Shown here: positions 26,880 through 35,471 of the stretch, piece by piece
How positions within the stretch are numbered: the first letter of the stretch is position 1
Layout: each line of letters opens with the position of its first letter
Origin: Mesorhizobium shangrilense
Lineage (GTDB): Bacteria; Pseudomonadota; Alphaproteobacteria; Rhizobiales; Rhizobiaceae
Direction: 5' to 3'
Length of the DNA stretch: 64,000 nt
Assembly: GCF_028826155.1 (NCBI RefSeq)
Contig: NZ_JAQGPN010000001.1
Coordinates: 124,001 to 188,000, forward strand
The notes under the pieces: generated by a model
What the model saw: the letters and a program-made list of their open reading frames with translations, nothing else
What the model was told of the DNA's origin: nothing
Databases searched by the model: none
Translations under genes and position numbers: made by a program

Positions 26880-27955
26880 CAGACGCCTCCCGAGACCTCG
26901 GCCAGCGTGACGCGGCGCCCACTCTCGGCGGAGCGCGCGATGGCGACCATGGCGCGCACCGAGGCAAGACCGTCCTCGACGCTCGCGCCTTCCATCGCCC
27001 CGCCCTTCAGGACGACATCGGCGAAACCTTCGAGTTGGCGTCGATAAAAATGGCCGTCGGCACCGAGCACGCGATGCGTCGCGCCGTCAGCCTCGCGGAA
27101 AATGTCGACGTCGCTCGATTTGTAGTACCAGGGATTGTAGGTCTTGCCGATGACGCTGCCGTTCTGGCCGTAGATCTGAAAACCCTCGTGCCAGTCCATC
27201 CGCACTGCCACGGTCAGGTCGAGATGGCCGAGCGTGCCGCGCGCGAACTCCACGTCGACGAACCAGCACCAGATGCCTGCACGCTCGGAGAGGCGGGCCG
27301 TCACCGCCGTTATTTCGCCGGCAAAATAGCGTGCGACGTCGACCAGATGGCAGCCATGCGCCAGCATGTAATAGCGCCTGAGGTCAGCCTTCGGATTGGC
27401 GGCAGGCCTGCGCGCGTTGGCGCTGCTCACGATCAGCGGCTGCACGGCGTCCGTCATCGGATAGCGGTGCGTGCTGTCGCAGTACCAGGCCTTCAGCGCC
27501 ACCATCTCGCCCATCTCGGTCTCGATGAACGTCTTGGCGGCCTGCAGCCCGGCGTCGAACCGCTTCATGTGGCCGACCTGGAACACCTTGCCCGAGCGCG
27601 CGACGGCGGCCTTCAATTCCTCCGCCTCCTCGATCGTCACGCCGACCGGCTTCTCGCAGAGCACGTGCTTGCCTGCCTCCAGCGCGCGGATCGACGCCGG
27701 CACGTGGAAGGCGTCCGCGGTGGCGATGATCACCGCGTCGACCGCCGGATCGGCCAGCATCGCGTCATAGTCGGCAAACGTCTTCTCGGCCCCATGCGTC
27801 ACCGCCATGCGCTCGCGCAGATCCTGCGCCACGTCGCAGATCGCGTAGAGGTCGGCGTTGCGCGCCTTGGTGCAGCTTTCGAAATGGGCGGCCTGGGCGA
27901 TCTGCCCCGCCCCCAGGACCCCCACTTTCAGGCGGTCGGTCTCCTTCATGGGCAT
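26879..27955 (-). CDS. Gfo/Idh/MocA family oxidoreductase
   Basis: 358 residues: VGVLGAGQIAQAAH Rossmann loop, EKPVGVTIEEAEEL motif, and a C-terminal domain with HGCHLVDVARYF. The first gene of the minus-strand sugar operon. ATG 27955 has AAGGAA upstream; ATG 27949 is an alternative. It probably oxidises the free sugar or an inositol with NAD(P). A ROK regulator diverges from it across a 316-bp gap. Confidence 0.78.
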   Translation of the reverse strand: MPMKETDRLKVGVLGAGQIAQAAHFESCTKARNADLYAICDVAQDLRERMAVTHGAEKTFADYDAMLADPAVDAVIIATADAFHVPASIRALEAGKHVLCEKPVGVTIEEAEELKAAVARSGKVFQVGHMKRFDAGLQAAKTFIETEMGEMVALKAWYCDSTHRYPMTDAVQPLIVSSANARRPAANPKADLRRYYMLAHGCHLVDVARYFAGEITAVTARLSERAGIWCWFVDVEFARGTLGHLDLTVAVRMDWHEGFQIYGQNGSVIGKTYNPWYYKSSDVDIFREADGATHRVLGADGHFYRRQLEGFADVVLKGGAMEGASVEDGLASVRAMVAIARSAESGRRVTLAEVSGGV

Positions 27956-28019
27956 CGGCGGCGTTCCTTGCAGCTTTCATGGAGAACCGCCCTGGCGCCA
28001 TGCCGAGCGGAGTTTGTTC

Positions 28020-28030
28020 GGTTTCAAACC
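28020..28030. promoter_or_regulatory. Putative operator, GGTTTCAAACC
   Basis: A perfect 11-bp palindrome flanked by AGTTTG on one side and AAACTC on the other, giving a longer imperfect dyad. It lies 65 bp from the oxidoreductase start. The adjacent ROK regulator is the likely binder, by position only. Confidence 0.45.
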
Positions 28031-28176
28031 AAACTCTGCGCGACGATTTTGTCAAGTGTGTGATCGCGCGCAAACGGGTGGGCCGGGAAGTACCGGCTGA
28101 CCGCATTGCCGGTTCCGACCATCGACCGCGTATCGCGCCGAAAAGCGTATGCCGGCATTTCGGCGAAAGTCATGCG

Positions 28177-28230
28177 AAAACAAAAATCTAAAGCGACTGC
28201 CCGTTTCCGGAATCGCGCGGTTTGCTTTAG
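28177..28230. repeat. CTAAAGC...GCTTTAG hairpin repeat, copy 1
   Basis: About 54 bp bounded by CTAAAGC (28188-28194) and GCTTTAG (28224-28230) with an A-rich lead. It aligns along its length with the element at 37493-37549. It lies upstream of the ROK regulator. Confidence 0.7.
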
Positions 28231-28271
28231 GCTTTCCGTGCCGAGACCCCGGCAAGGAGCTCAACCAACCC

Positions 28272-29468
28272 ATGTCCATGCCGCGGGCAGTCCGCCACAT
28301 CAACGAGGTCCGGGCGCTCGACGCCCTGTTCCGCGGGGGGCCGATGAGCCGCGCCGACTTGGCGCGCCGGCTCGGCCTCACCCGCTCGACCGCCAGCAGC
28401 ATTGTGGCCGACCTGATCGAAGCCGGGCTGGTGGAGGAAGACGATACCGAGGCCGCCGAGCGCGAGGTGGTGCGCACCGGGCGGCCTGGCACTGACCTGC
28501 GGCTCAACCGGCATCACGCCGTCTTCCTAGGGGCTGATATCGGCGTCGGCCACGAGACGGCGGTTGCGATCGGGCTCGACGCTGCGATCGTCGCCGAGGA
28601 TACCGTTATCCTGGACATGAAGCGGCTGACGCCCGAAGCCGTCGTCGACGACCTCGCCGGCCTCGTCCGCCGCACCATGGCGCGGCTGCCGGCGCCGGAG
28701 GCGGTGCGCGGCCTCAGCGTCGTGCTACCCGGATTGCTGACGCGCGACGGCAGGCTGATGCGCGCGCCCATCCTCGGCTGGTACGACGTGCCTGTGCTCG
28801 ACATGCTGCGGGAACGCCTGCCCGAACTTCCCACCATCGTCGCGGAGAACGACGCCAACGCCTTTGCCATGGCCGAACTCTATCGCGGCGGCGAGGCCGC
28901 GCCGCGCGAGGCGCTCTACATCTTCATGGACGCCGGCGTCGGCGGCGGGCTGGTCAGCGGCGGCAGGATCCTGCGCGGCGGACAGGGCTATGCCGGCGAG
29001 ATCGGCCACATCTATGCCGGCGAGGAAGGCTTTGCGAACATCGCCACGGTGCCCGGCTCGCTCGAAAGCTTTGTCGGTCGCGACGCCGTGTTGGCGCGCC
29101 ACCGCTTCCACGGTGGCGCGGCGGTGAGCTTCGGCGACTTCCTGCGCGCGGTAGAGGCGGGAGAGCCGTCGGCGCTATCGACGGTGGCGGACTGGGGCCG
29201 CTTCCTCGGCCGTGGCCTGGCCACGCTGACCAGCGTGCTCAATCCGGAAGTCATCGTGCTCGGCGGCCCGGTGGCCTCGCTCTTCGCCTATGCGCGCGAC
29301 CAAGTCGACCACTCGCTGCGCAAGCATCTCCTGGCCAACCACCCGCTGCCGGAGATCGCGCTGTCGGCGCTCGGCATAGAAGGCCCGGCGATCGGCGCCG
29401 CCTTGATGCTGCACCAGAGCATGTTCTCGATCGACGAAAAGCTCGTGTTCAACCGCACTCAGGAATAG
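28272..29468 (+). CDS. ROK family transcriptional regulator
   Basis: 398 residues. An N-terminal winged helix-turn-helix (MSRADLARRLGLTRSTASSIVADLIEAGLV, about 25-55) is followed by a ROK domain with GADIGVGH, ENDANAFAMAE and DAGVGGGLVSGGRI. The ROK zinc-binding Cys cluster is absent, as in many regulators. ATG 28272 follows AAGGAG at a longish distance; ATG 28278 is possible. Expected to repress the divergent sugar operon and perhaps the transporter until it binds a sugar. Confidence 0.82.
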   Translation: MSMPRAVRHINEVRALDALFRGGPMSRADLARRLGLTRSTASSIVADLIEAGLVEEDDTEAAEREVVRTGRPGTDLRLNRHHAVFLGADIGVGHETAVAIGLDAAIVAEDTVILDMKRLTPEAVVDDLAGLVRRTMARLPAPEAVRGLSVVLPGLLTRDGRLMRAPILGWYDVPVLDMLRERLPELPTIVAENDANAFAMAELYRGGEAAPREALYIFMDAGVGGGLVSGGRILRGGQGYAGEIGHIYAGEEGFANIATVPGSLESFVGRDAVLARHRFHGGAAVSFGDFLRAVEAGEPSALSTVADWGRFLGRGLATLTSVLNPEVIVLGGPVASLFAYARDQVDHSLRKHLLANHPLPEIALSALGIEGPAIGAALMLHQSMFSIDEKLVFNRTQE

Positions 29469-29625
29469 GCGGCGCGGGAGCCGCCGTTGGGGCCTGACCC
29501 TGGAATTCTGTCGCGCAGCCCCTCGACCCCTGGGGCGTGTACTCAATAACGCGGGTATCGGCCGCGACATGGCCGATATTCCGCGCTAGACTAGGAAGAC
29601 CGGTCGCACACAATGGAGGGTAGCC

Positions 29626-30180
29626 ATGAAACGGCTCTATATCCTCGCATCGGTTTCTTTAGTCCTCTCAACGTCCAGCATCGCAGCCGAACTCACGGCG
29701 GAGATTCCGAAGGGAGACCCCGAATTCATTGCAAAAGCGATATCTGCTGCTCCCGCCGATATCGGGAAGGACGCCACGATCATTCGACTGGCTGACGGCT
29801 TCAACCCGACCACCGTCAGAGAAGGAAAAAATGGATGGACCTGCGCCATCGATCTCGACGGCGGGCCGTGGTGCGCCGATGTCGTCGGGGTTGAATGGTT
29901 CCGGGCAGTTTATACCCAGGGCGAGCCGCCGGACAAAACCGGGTTCGTCTACATGATGGTCGGGGACATGGGCACCAGCAACCACGACCCTTATGCAACC
30001 GACAAGTCGCACTGGGTCCAGACAGGTCCCCATGTCATGATCGTCGGGAAGGCGGCGCACGAAATGGCGGCCAGCTACCCCAACAAGATGGATCCCGATC
30101 CCAGCCATCCCTACGTCATGTTCCCGGGGAACAAGTATCAGCACCTGATGCTCCCCGCCGACATGGGCCATAGCAAGTAG
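29626..30180 (+). CDS. Secreted hypothetical protein, 184 residues
   Basis: A signal peptide (MKRLYILASVSLVLSTSSIAA, cleaved near AEL) is followed by a periplasmic/exported domain with two Cys (WTCAIDLDGGPWCAD) that could form a disulphide. Many His/Tyr/Pro residues lie toward the end (GTSNHDPYATDKSHW, PSHPYVMFPGNKYQHLMLP). Family not recognised with certainty. ATG 29626 has GGAGGGT upstream. Stand-alone gene followed by a GC-rich hairpin. Confidence 0.65.
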   Translation: MKRLYILASVSLVLSTSSIAAELTAEIPKGDPEFIAKAISAAPADIGKDATIIRLADGFNPTTVREGKNGWTCAIDLDGGPWCADVVGVEWFRAVYTQGEPPDKTGFVYMMVGDMGTSNHDPYATDKSHWVQTGPHVMIVGKAAHEMAASYPNKMDPDPSHPYVMFPGNKYQHLMLPADMGHSK

Positions 30181-30189
30181 CGCGCTTCA

Positions 30190-30216
30190 CCGCCGCGTCT
30201 CGGCCGGTCGCGGCGG
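30190..30216 (+). terminator. GC-rich hairpin after the secreted protein gene
   Basis: CCGCCGCG (30190-30197) pairs with CGCGGCGG (30209-30216), 10 nt after the stop codon; no T-run follows. It could end transcripts from either side, since zur converges here. Confidence 0.55.
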
Positions 30217-30306
30217 ATTACTCGCCCTGAATCCTCACCGAAATGGGCCTCCTTGGTGTGCGCCAGTCGACGGTTGCCCGCCAATCGCAGCTTATTGGCA
30301 CACGCC

Positions 30307-30705
30307 CTATTGCGCCCCGCAGGCTGCGCAGGTGCCGCGCATCTCGATCGTGGTCTTCGCCCGCCGGAACGCGTGGTCGCGCGACCAGCCTGTCAGCCGC
30401 TCCTCCACCACTTCGTCCGAAAACTCGTCGACCGCACCGCAGCTGTCGCAGATCGCGAACGCGATCAGTCCGTGCGCGTGGTCGTGCGGATGCGCGCAGG
30501 CGACGAAGGAGTTGATGCTCTCCAGCCGGTGCACCAGGCCGAACTCCATCAGCTTGTCGAGCGCGCGGTAGATCTGCAGCGGCGCGCGAAAACCGTGCTC
30601 GCGCAGCTGGTCGAGCAGCCCATAGGCGCTGAGCGGGGCCTCAGCCCTCGAAAGCGCGCCGAGCACGAGCGCCTGGTTCTTCGTCAGTTCACGCGTCGCG
30701 GTCAT
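30307..30705 (-). CDS. zur: Zinc uptake regulator Zur (Fur family)
   Basis: 132 residues with a Fur-type winged helix (SAYGLLDQLREHGFRAPLQIYRALDKLMEFGLVHRLES) and the metal sites: ACAHPHDHAHG (regulatory zinc), CDSCG and CAACG (structural zinc Cys4). It diverges from znuCBA, which identifies it as Zur rather than Fur. ATG 30705 gives normal family length; longer frames run into the operator. It represses zinc uptake when zinc is plentiful. Confidence 0.88.
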   Translation of the reverse strand: MTATRELTKNQALVLGALSRAEAPLSAYGLLDQLREHGFRAPLQIYRALDKLMEFGLVHRLESINSFVACAHPHDHAHGLIAFAICDSCGAVDEFSDEVVEERLTGWSRDHAFRRAKTTIEMRGTCAACGAQ

Positions 30706-30752
30706 CTCAAGAACTTTCGTCGCATCCCGTCTTGCATCGGCGAAATCGTGAA

Positions 30753-30767
30753 TGTAATAACATAACA
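30753..30767. promoter_or_regulatory. Putative Zur box
   Basis: TGTAATAACATAACA matches the alphaproteobacterial Zur-type pattern TGTTAT-N3-ATAACA with one mismatch. It lies between zur and znuC, 30 bp from the znuC ATG, where it can control both directions. Confidence 0.7.
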
Positions 30768-30796
30768 CACCAGCAACACTCAAGGCCGCATCCCGC

Positions 30797-31687
30797 ATGC
30801 GGATGACCCCGCCGATGTCCAGCGCGAAAGTGACATTCACCGATCTGACGCTCGGCTACAACAGCCATCCGGCCGTGCACCACCTGAACGGCACGGTGCG
30901 CGCCGGCTCGCTCACCGCCGTCGTGGGCGCGAACGGGTCCGGCAAGTCGACTTTGATGAAGGGCATCGTCGGGGTGCTGAAGCCGATGGCTGGCGCCTGC
31001 GCCATAGCGCCGGGTTCGCGGCTCGCCTACCTGCCCCAGCAATCCGAGCTTGACCGCACCTTTCCGGCGCGCGTCGTCGACCTCGTCTCGCTCGGCCTCT
31101 GGCCGCGGCGTGGCCTGCTCGGCCGCCATGGCGCCGAGGACCGCAAGGCGGTGGCCGATGCGCTCGCCGCCGTCGGGCTCTCCGGCTTCGAGACTCGCCC
31201 GATAGACACGCTGTCCGGCGGACAGTTGCAGCGCGCCCTTTTCGCCCGCGTGCTCGTGCAGGACGCCAACCTCATCCTGCTCGACGAGCCGTTCAACGCC
31301 GTCGACGCCCGGACGGTCACGGACCTGATCGCGCTCATCAAGCGCTGGCATGGCGAGAGCCGCACGGTGCTGGTCGTGGTGCATGACCTCGATCTCGTGC
31401 GCCAGCATTTCCCCGAGGCGCTGCTGCTCGCCCGCCAGCCGGTCGCGTGGGGCGACGCGCGCAACACGCTCTCCGCCGAGAACCTGCTCAGGGCGCGCCA
31501 GTTCCACGAGGCCTGGGACGAGCACGCGCCATGGTGCGCGCCCGACGATGCCCACGATCACGCCCACCACGACCACCACGCGGGCCACGGACATCACCAC
31601 GACCATGCCCATCACGCGCCGGGCGAACACCATCACGACCACGCCCACGCGGTGGACGGCTCCGCGCACGAGAGGGGCGCAGCCTGA
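30797..31687 (+). CDS. znuC: Zinc ABC transporter ATP-binding protein ZnuC
   Basis: 296 residues: Walker A GANGSGKST, signature LSGGQLQR, Walker B LILLDEPFNAVD, H-loop VVVHD. The last 50 residues are a His/Asp-rich tail (repeated HDH/HHH clusters) that probably binds zinc and may sense the metal or buffer it. Start ATG 30797 or 30815; both are in frame. The stop overlaps znuB by one base. It energises high-affinity zinc import. Confidence 0.88.
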   Translation: MRMTPPMSSAKVTFTDLTLGYNSHPAVHHLNGTVRAGSLTAVVGANGSGKSTLMKGIVGVLKPMAGACAIAPGSRLAYLPQQSELDRTFPARVVDLVSLGLWPRRGLLGRHGAEDRKAVADALAAVGLSGFETRPIDTLSGGQLQRALFARVLVQDANLILLDEPFNAVDARTVTDLIALIKRWHGESRTVLVVVHDLDLVRQHFPEALLLARQPVAWGDARNTLSAENLLRARQFHEAWDEHAPWCAPDDAHDHAHHDHHAGHGHHHDHAHHAPGEHHHDHAHAVDGSAHERGAA

Positions 31688-32562
31688 TGGACATGCTCTA
31701 CGCCTCGCTGGTCCAGCCTTTCGCCGAGTTCGAGTTCATGCGCCGCGCGCTCATCGGCTCGCTGCTCCTGTCGTTCAGTTCCTGTCCGGTCGGCGTCTTC
31801 CTGATGCTGAGGCGAATGAGCCTGGCGGGCGACGCCATGGCCCACGCCATCCTGCCGGGCGCGGCGATGGGCTTCCTGCTGTTCGGGCTGCAGATCGTGC
31901 CCATGACCATCGGCGGGCTTGTGGCCGGCGTGATCGCGGCGCTGGGCGCGGGCGCAGTTTCACGGCTCACCATCCAGAAGGAAGACGCCTCGATGGCCGC
32001 CTTCTACCTGATCTCGCTGGCGCTCGGCGTCCTCATCGTCTCGCTCAAGGGCTCCAGCGTCGACCTGATGAACGTGCTGTTCGGTAGCGTGCTTGCCCTC
32101 AACGACGAGGCGCTGGCGCTGATCGCGCTCATCGCGGGCGTCACGCTGGCCTCGCTCGCGGTGTTCTGGCGGGCGCTGGTGGCCGAATGCCTGGACCCGC
32201 TCTTCCTGCGCTCGGTGTCACGGCTCGGGCCGCCGGTCCACTTCGTCTTCCTCGGGCTGGTCGTGCTCAACCTCGTCGGCGGCTTCCAGGCGCTGGGCAC
32301 GCTGCTCTCGGTCGGCCTGATGATGCTGCCGGCAGCAGCCGCGCGCTTCTGGACGACGCGCGTCGGGCCGATGTGCCTCGTTGCGATCCTGGTCGGCGCA
32401 GCCTCCAGCCTGTCGGGCCTTCTCCTCTCCTACCACGCCGCCCTGCCCTCCGGGCCGGCGATCATCCTGTCGGCCGGCGTGATCTACGCCGTGTCGATCC
32501 TTGCCGGCACGCGCGGCATCGTCGCCACGCGCGCCCGCCGCACGTCCCACCGCACCGCGTGA
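31687..32562 (+). CDS. znuB: Zinc ABC transporter permease ZnuB
   Basis: A 291-residue ABC-3 family permease with about eight hydrophobic spans and the family blocks MRRMSLAGDAMAHAILPGAA and GTLLSVGLMMLPAAAARFW. TGATG overlap with znuC. Works with ZnuC and ZnuA in the inner membrane. Confidence 0.88.
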   Translation: MDMLYASLVQPFAEFEFMRRALIGSLLLSFSSCPVGVFLMLRRMSLAGDAMAHAILPGAAMGFLLFGLQIVPMTIGGLVAGVIAALGAGAVSRLTIQKEDASMAAFYLISLALGVLIVSLKGSSVDLMNVLFGSVLALNDEALALIALIAGVTLASLAVFWRALVAECLDPLFLRSVSRLGPPVHFVFLGLVVLNLVGGFQALGTLLSVGLMMLPAAAARFWTTRVGPMCLVAILVGAASSLSGLLLSYHAALPSGPAIILSAGVIYAVSILAGTRGIVATRARRTSHRTA

Positions 32563-32579
32563 AGATCGAGGCCCAATCC

Positions 32580-33530
32580 ATGCTGAAGACGATCCGGACC
32601 GCCCTTTTCTCTTCCGCCGTCCTCCTCTCGCCCGCAGCACTTGCGGGAGCATCGGCAGAACCGCTGAAGGTCGTCGCCAGTTTCTCGATCCTCGCGGACT
32701 TTGCCAAGAATGTCGGCGGCGACAGGGTCGAGATCACGACGCTGGTCGGGCCGGACGGCGACGCGCATGTCTACGAACCCAAGCCGGCCGATGCGGCGGC
32801 AGTCGCTTCCGCCGACGTCGTGCTGGTCAACGGGCTGCAGTTCGAAGGCTTCGTCCCGCGCCTGGTCGAGGCGAGCGGCGCAAAGGCGCCGCTGGTCGAG
32901 CTTTCGAAGGGAGCAGATCTCCTGCCGGCCTCCGGCGGCCACGAAGACGAGGCGGGCGCTGCGCACGACCACGGCAGCGAGGCCGACCACGATCACGGCG
33001 CCCACGATCCGCACGCCTGGCAATCGGTGCGCAACGCCAAGGTCTATGTGACCAATGTCGCGGACGCGTTCTGCACCGCCGACGCCGACGGCTGCGACAC
33101 CTACCGGGCGAACGCCTCAGCCTACGGCCAGAAGCTCGATGTGCTGGAGGCCGAGATCACGGCCGCCGTCGCGGCCATCCCCGAGGCCAAGCGCACCATC
33201 ATCACCTCGCACGACGCCTTCGGCTATCTCGCCCATGCCTACGGGCTGAACTTCGTCGCCCCGAAGGGCGTCTCAACCGAGGCCGAGGCGTCGGCCGCCG
33301 ACGTCGCCGCCCTGATCCGCCAGGTCCGGGAGGACCGCGCGTCCGCCGTCTTCGTCGAGAACATCACGAACCCCCGCCTGATCGAGCAGATCGCCACCGA
33401 GACCGGCCTCGAAATCGGCGGCGCCCTCTACTCCGACGCCCTGTCGCCGGAAGGCGGCCCCGCCGCCACCTATATCGACATGATGCGGCACAACCTCGCC
33501 ACCATCAAAGGCGCCGTCACGGGAAGCTGA
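32580..33530 (+). CDS. znuA: Zinc ABC transporter substrate-binding protein ZnuA
   Basis: 316 residues. A signal peptide ends near ALAGASAEP. A cluster A-I metal-binding protein with ligand His in DAHVYEP, a His/Asp-rich loop (GHEDEAGAAHDHG...HDHGAHDPHAW), His in TSHDAFGYLAHAYGL and Asp in YSDALSPEGGPA. The loop is characteristic of zinc rather than manganese binders. Third gene of the operon, 17 nt after znuB. Confidence 0.88.
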   Translation: MLKTIRTALFSSAVLLSPAALAGASAEPLKVVASFSILADFAKNVGGDRVEITTLVGPDGDAHVYEPKPADAAAVASADVVLVNGLQFEGFVPRLVEASGAKAPLVELSKGADLLPASGGHEDEAGAAHDHGSEADHDHGAHDPHAWQSVRNAKVYVTNVADAFCTADADGCDTYRANASAYGQKLDVLEAEITAAVAAIPEAKRTIITSHDAFGYLAHAYGLNFVAPKGVSTEAEASAADVAALIRQVREDRASAVFVENITNPRLIEQIATETGLEIGGALYSDALSPEGGPAATYIDMMRHNLATIKGAVTGS

Positions 33531-33659
33531 GCTGTCTTTTCCACGGGAGTGAGCGGCATCAGATCAGCTCGCGCCGGCACACGCCATCGCATTTGATTGG
33601 ACCCGGCGGCCCGGCAGGTTTATCCTTGCGCGTGGGGGCAATCGATCGCGACGACAACG

Positions 33660-34451
33660 ATGCGGGCCGCACTTGCCCTGATCCTGTGTCTCGCCTGCAG
33701 CCCGGTGACCCCGGTCGCGGCCGCCGGAGATGACGAGGTCGACGTCGAGCTCGTGCTCGCCGTCGACGCCTCCAACTCCATGGACAAGGAAGAGTTCGCC
33801 CTGCAGCGGGCGGGCTACGTCAATGCGCTGCTGACCCCCGAATTCCTGAATGCCGTGCAGTCGGGCCGCCACGGGCGGATCGCGCTGACCTATTTCGAAT
33901 GGTCCGGGTCGATCCGGCAGGGCTCCATCATCCCCTGGCAGATCATAGACGGCCACAACAGCGCGACCGTCTTCGCCGGGAAACTGGCGGCACTGCCGCT
34001 CGGCGGATCGTCCGGCGGCACGTCCATCTCCAGCGCGGTCGCCTTCGGCGCAAGCCTGCTTGCCCAGAGCAAGTTGCAGGGCGAGCGGCGCATCATCGAC
34101 ATCTCGGGCGACGGACCCAACAACACCGGCGGTCCGGTCGCAGCCGTCCGCGACGAGGCCGTGTCGGGCGGCATCATCATCAACGGCCTGCCCATCCTCA
34201 TCCGGCCCTCGCAGATGACCGCGGCGATGTTCGGAACCGTCGACCGCTACTATTCCGATTGCGTGACCGGCGGCCCGGGTTCCTTCGTGCTCCCCATCCA
34301 CGACGCATCCGAATTCGCCACCGCGATCCGCCTCAAGCTGATCCTGGAGGTCAGCGGCCTCGCCGCGCGGCCAAGGGTGCTGGCCGTCGCCGCGCTGCCC
34401 GTCGACTGCCTCGTCGGCGAGCATTACCGGCTGTTCTATCCGGATCCGTAG
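33660..34451 (+). CDS. DUF1194 (VWFA-like) secreted protein
   Basis: 263 residues: signal peptide (MRAALALILCLACSPVTPVAAA), then a VWFA-like domain with the MIDAS motif DASNS (in LAVDASNSMD) and ISGDGPNNTGG. Family function is unknown; probably a metal-dependent periplasmic adhesion or interaction protein. ATG 33660 is preferred over 33597 because it places the signal peptide at the N-terminus. Its 3' end is duplicated as a fragment at 39405-39494. Confidence 0.75.
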   Translation: MRAALALILCLACSPVTPVAAAGDDEVDVELVLAVDASNSMDKEEFALQRAGYVNALLTPEFLNAVQSGRHGRIALTYFEWSGSIRQGSIIPWQIIDGHNSATVFAGKLAALPLGGSSGGTSISSAVAFGASLLAQSKLQGERRIIDISGDGPNNTGGPVAAVRDEAVSGGIIINGLPILIRPSQMTAAMFGTVDRYYSDCVTGGPGSFVLPIHDASEFATAIRLKLILEVSGLAARPRVLAVAALPVDCLVGEHYRLFYPDP

Positions 34452-34471
34452 AACGGCAGCCCCGCGGCGTC

Positions 34472-35365
34472 CTATTTTTCCAGCCAGCGCCTTGCCGGGG
34501 ATTCGTGCAACGCCCTCGCTGCGTTATCCACCACGCAAAGCTCCTGCAGCTGCGGGATCACGTTCCCCACGCCCATTCGCCGGCTGATTTCCAGGCTCGC
34601 AACGCAGAGGCCCGACAGTGCGCGAGCCAGCAGATCGCCGTTCAGTCGCGACGTGGGGATGGTCACGCTCATTCCCGTCAGCACGGCGCCTGAATTTCCC
34701 GCGATCGGGATACCCACGCAGAACACGCCGGGAATGCACTCTTCCGTGTCCAGGCTGAAGCCGCGCTGGCGGATTCTGCGAAGCTCGGCCACCAGGTCTT
34801 CCGGGTCGACGAACGTGTTCTCGGTGAAGCGCGCGAGCGGGCCGCTCCCCACCCGATCCCTTGCCTCGCTCTCGGGCAGATGCGCCAGCAGGACCTTGCC
34901 GATGCTGGTCGCGTGCGCAGGGAAACGACGCCCCACTTCCAACTGCATGCGCAACTGATGGGAACATTCCACCGTCGCGAGATTGACGCCCTCGGCGCCG
35001 CGCAGCAACCCGAGCTGGGCTGTCTCGTTCACCCCGGCAACGATTGCCGCCATGGCGGCCTTCGCTTCCCGCACTTCCACATGCTGCTTGAGAAACGACC
35101 GACCGTGCTCGAACAACTGCACGCCGAAGCTGTAGCGCCGCGTCTCGGGGTCGAATACCAGATACTGGCGCTGGGCCAGCACGGCGAGCAGGCCGTGCAG
35201 GCTGCTCTTGGGCACTTCAAGGCGCTTCACCAGTTCGGGAAAGGTCAGGCCGTCGGGCTCTCCCCCCAGACACTCGAAGACATCGAGAACCCGCTCTGCC
35301 GATTTGATTTTGACAGCCGAGCCATCCGCTGCCGGCCGCGCCTCTCTCGTCGTGAGCTCTCGCAT
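34472..35365 (-). CDS. IclR family transcriptional regulator
   Basis: 297 residues. An N-terminal winged HTH (AERVLDVFECLGGEPDGLTFPELVKRLEVPKSSLHGLLAVL) precedes an effector-binding domain with FPAHATSIGKVLLAHL and 'GVFCVGIPIAGNSGAVLTGMSV'. It diverges from the aldolase/TRAP operon, which it should control. ATG 35365 chosen; longer forms run across the operator. Shine-Dalgarno weak. Confidence 0.82.
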   Translation of the reverse strand: MRELTTREARPAADGSAVKIKSAERVLDVFECLGGEPDGLTFPELVKRLEVPKSSLHGLLAVLAQRQYLVFDPETRRYSFGVQLFEHGRSFLKQHVEVREAKAAMAAIVAGVNETAQLGLLRGAEGVNLATVECSHQLRMQLEVGRRFPAHATSIGKVLLAHLPESEARDRVGSGPLARFTENTFVDPEDLVAELRRIRQRGFSLDTEECIPGVFCVGIPIAGNSGAVLTGMSVTIPTSRLNGDLLARALSGLCVASLEISRRMGVGNVIPQLQELCVVDNAARALHESPARRWLEK

Positions 35366-35417
35366 CGCGCTGCTTGACTTCCCCCGGGATCTGATCGTAG
35401 TTTCTAACTGTGAACAC

Positions 35418-35437
35418 TGGTTCATATATCTGAACCA
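35418..35437. promoter_or_regulatory. Putative IclR-type operator
   Basis: TGGTTCA-N6-TGAACCA is a perfect inverted repeat in the 106-bp gap between the regulator and the TTG start of the aldolase; a third half-like site, GTGAACA, lies just to its left (35410-35416). Size and position fit IclR-family operators. Confidence 0.65.
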
Positions 35438-35471
35438 CTCGCACCTGGCAAGACGCCTCAAGGGGGAAAAT

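Larger units (their letters stand above)
27956..28271. other. 316-bp divergent intergenic region (sugar operon / ROK regulator)
   Basis: No gene is seen. It contains a palindrome GGTTTCAAACC at 28020-28030 and a CTAAAGC...GCTTTAG hairpin element at 28177-28230. The two promoters must lie here. Confidence 0.5.
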
